A stretch of DNA of 5,924 nt. It comes from Verrucomicrobiota bacterium. GTDB taxonomy: Bacteria; Verrucomicrobiota; Verrucomicrobiae; Chthoniobacterales; UBA10450. The number at the start of each line of letters is the position of its first letter. Within the stretch, counting starts at the first letter, position 1. The translations under genes and the position numbers were made by a program. Where the stretch lies: the NCBI GenBank assembly GCA_003219495.1, contig QHOZ01000127.1, positions 1 through 5,924 on the forward strand. The letters run 5' to 3'. The notes under the pieces are model-generated. The model saw nothing but the letters and a program-made list of their open reading frames with translations. It did no database searches and was not told the DNA's origin. Of this stretch, positions 5,743 through 5,924 are shown piece after piece.

Positions 5743-5924
5743 TTAGACAGTTGTCGGAATCGCCGGCGGCCCGCCTTGATATTGGGCGCTGCCGAATCCG
5801 AGAATCGGCCAAAAGATAAACGGTAGAAAGATCATGCCGAGGGCGAAGCCGACGCCTTTGCCGAAACGCTTTGAGATGTCGACGCTCACAATGATCGCGA
5901 CGACGACGTTGACGAACGGAATCA
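5743..5924 (-). CDS. DUF5684-like integral membrane protein, C-terminal part (cut by right edge)
   Basis: Reading the minus strand from the right edge gives 59 intact codons ending at TAA 5745-5743, with the start outside the window. The peptide begins IPFVNVVVAIIVSVDISKRFG, then KGVGFALGMIFLPFIFWPILGFG, and ends SAQYQGGPPAIPTTV. It has two hydrophobic stretches joined by a short polar, lysine/glycine-rich turn. The pattern PFVN, AIIVS, FGKG.GF.LG, F.F.PILGFG.AQY is what I recall from DUF5684 membrane proteins, which are sometimes fused or adjacent to signal peptidase I; the function is unknown. The gene is convergent with the crotonase gene, with only 6 bp between the stops. Confidence 0.72.
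   Translation of the reverse strand, partial: IPFVNVVVAIIVSVDISKRFGKGVGFALGMIFLPFIFWPILGFGSAQYQGGPPAIPTTV

Noticed and set aside
5750..5815. Possible terminator hairpin after the crotonase gene in the CCGGCGG-rich stretch
   Set aside because: The arms are short and imperfect, no T-tract follows, and the bases lie inside the coding frame of the convergent membrane protein.
1..5924. Mobile element, CRISPR array, toxin-antitoxin or defence system
   Set aside because: No transposase, integrase, terminal repeats, spaced repeats, or small paired toxin-like genes are visible; the gene content is housekeeping and metabolism.

Overview
This window looks like an ordinary chromosomal segment of a moderately GC-rich, aerobic, free-living bacterium. 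The protein set suggests Verrucomicrobiota, perhaps a soil Spartobacteria/Chthoniobacterales-like lineage. The clues are the style of the TruA, RuvX and ManC proteins, a small membrane protein with a DUF5684-like neighbour, and an acyl-CoA carboxylase beta subunit of the type common in Bacteroidetes, Acidobacteria and Verrucomicrobia. This taxonomic call is inference from remembered family resemblance. I see no rRNA, tRNA, insertion sequence, phage gene, CRISPR array or plasmid function.

The left half (1-2857) is a minus-strand block read from right to left. It starts with mannose-1-phosphate guanylyltransferase (manC, 2857 to 1787). A 26-bp gap containing a 12-bp perfect palindrome follows, then the RuvX/YqgF nuclease-fold protein (1760 to 1332). 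ruvX overlaps tRNA pseudouridine synthase A (truA, 1348 to 605) by 17 bp. After a further 64 bp comes the N-terminus of a membrane sensor with a CHASE3 domain (540 to 1), which runs off the left edge. Tight spacing suggests co-transcription of manC-ruvX-truA, possibly also the sensor. The block joins nucleotide-sugar supply, rRNA/DNA maintenance, tRNA modification and signalling, and has no single obvious pathway.

The centre (2858-2940) is a divergent promoter region. It is AT-rich, with -10-like boxes on both strands and an inverted repeat. The right half is a plus-strand block: a 100-residue two-helix membrane protein (2941-3243), a biotin-dependent acyl-CoA carboxylase carboxyltransferase subunit (3343-4968), and a crotonase-family enoyl-CoA hydratase/isomerase (4972-5736) only 3 bp behind it. 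The last two form a likely acyl-CoA catabolism unit. The pairing resembles the liuB-liuC step pair of leucine degradation (3-methylcrotonyl-CoA carboxylation, then 3-methylglutaconyl-CoA hydration), but no biotin carboxylase or biotin carrier is in view. A convergent minus-strand gene for a DUF5684-like membrane protein ends 6 bp beyond the crotonase stop and runs off the right edge.

No start codon here has a recognisable Shine-Dalgarno sequence, and two plus-strand genes have -10-like boxes so close that their transcripts could be leaderless or nearly so. I found no convincing new multi-gene system. The best leads are the divergent regulatory region, the uncommon residues beside the TruA catalytic loop, the crotonase with one of the two classical glutamates missing, and the manC-ruvX-truA-sensor arrangement.
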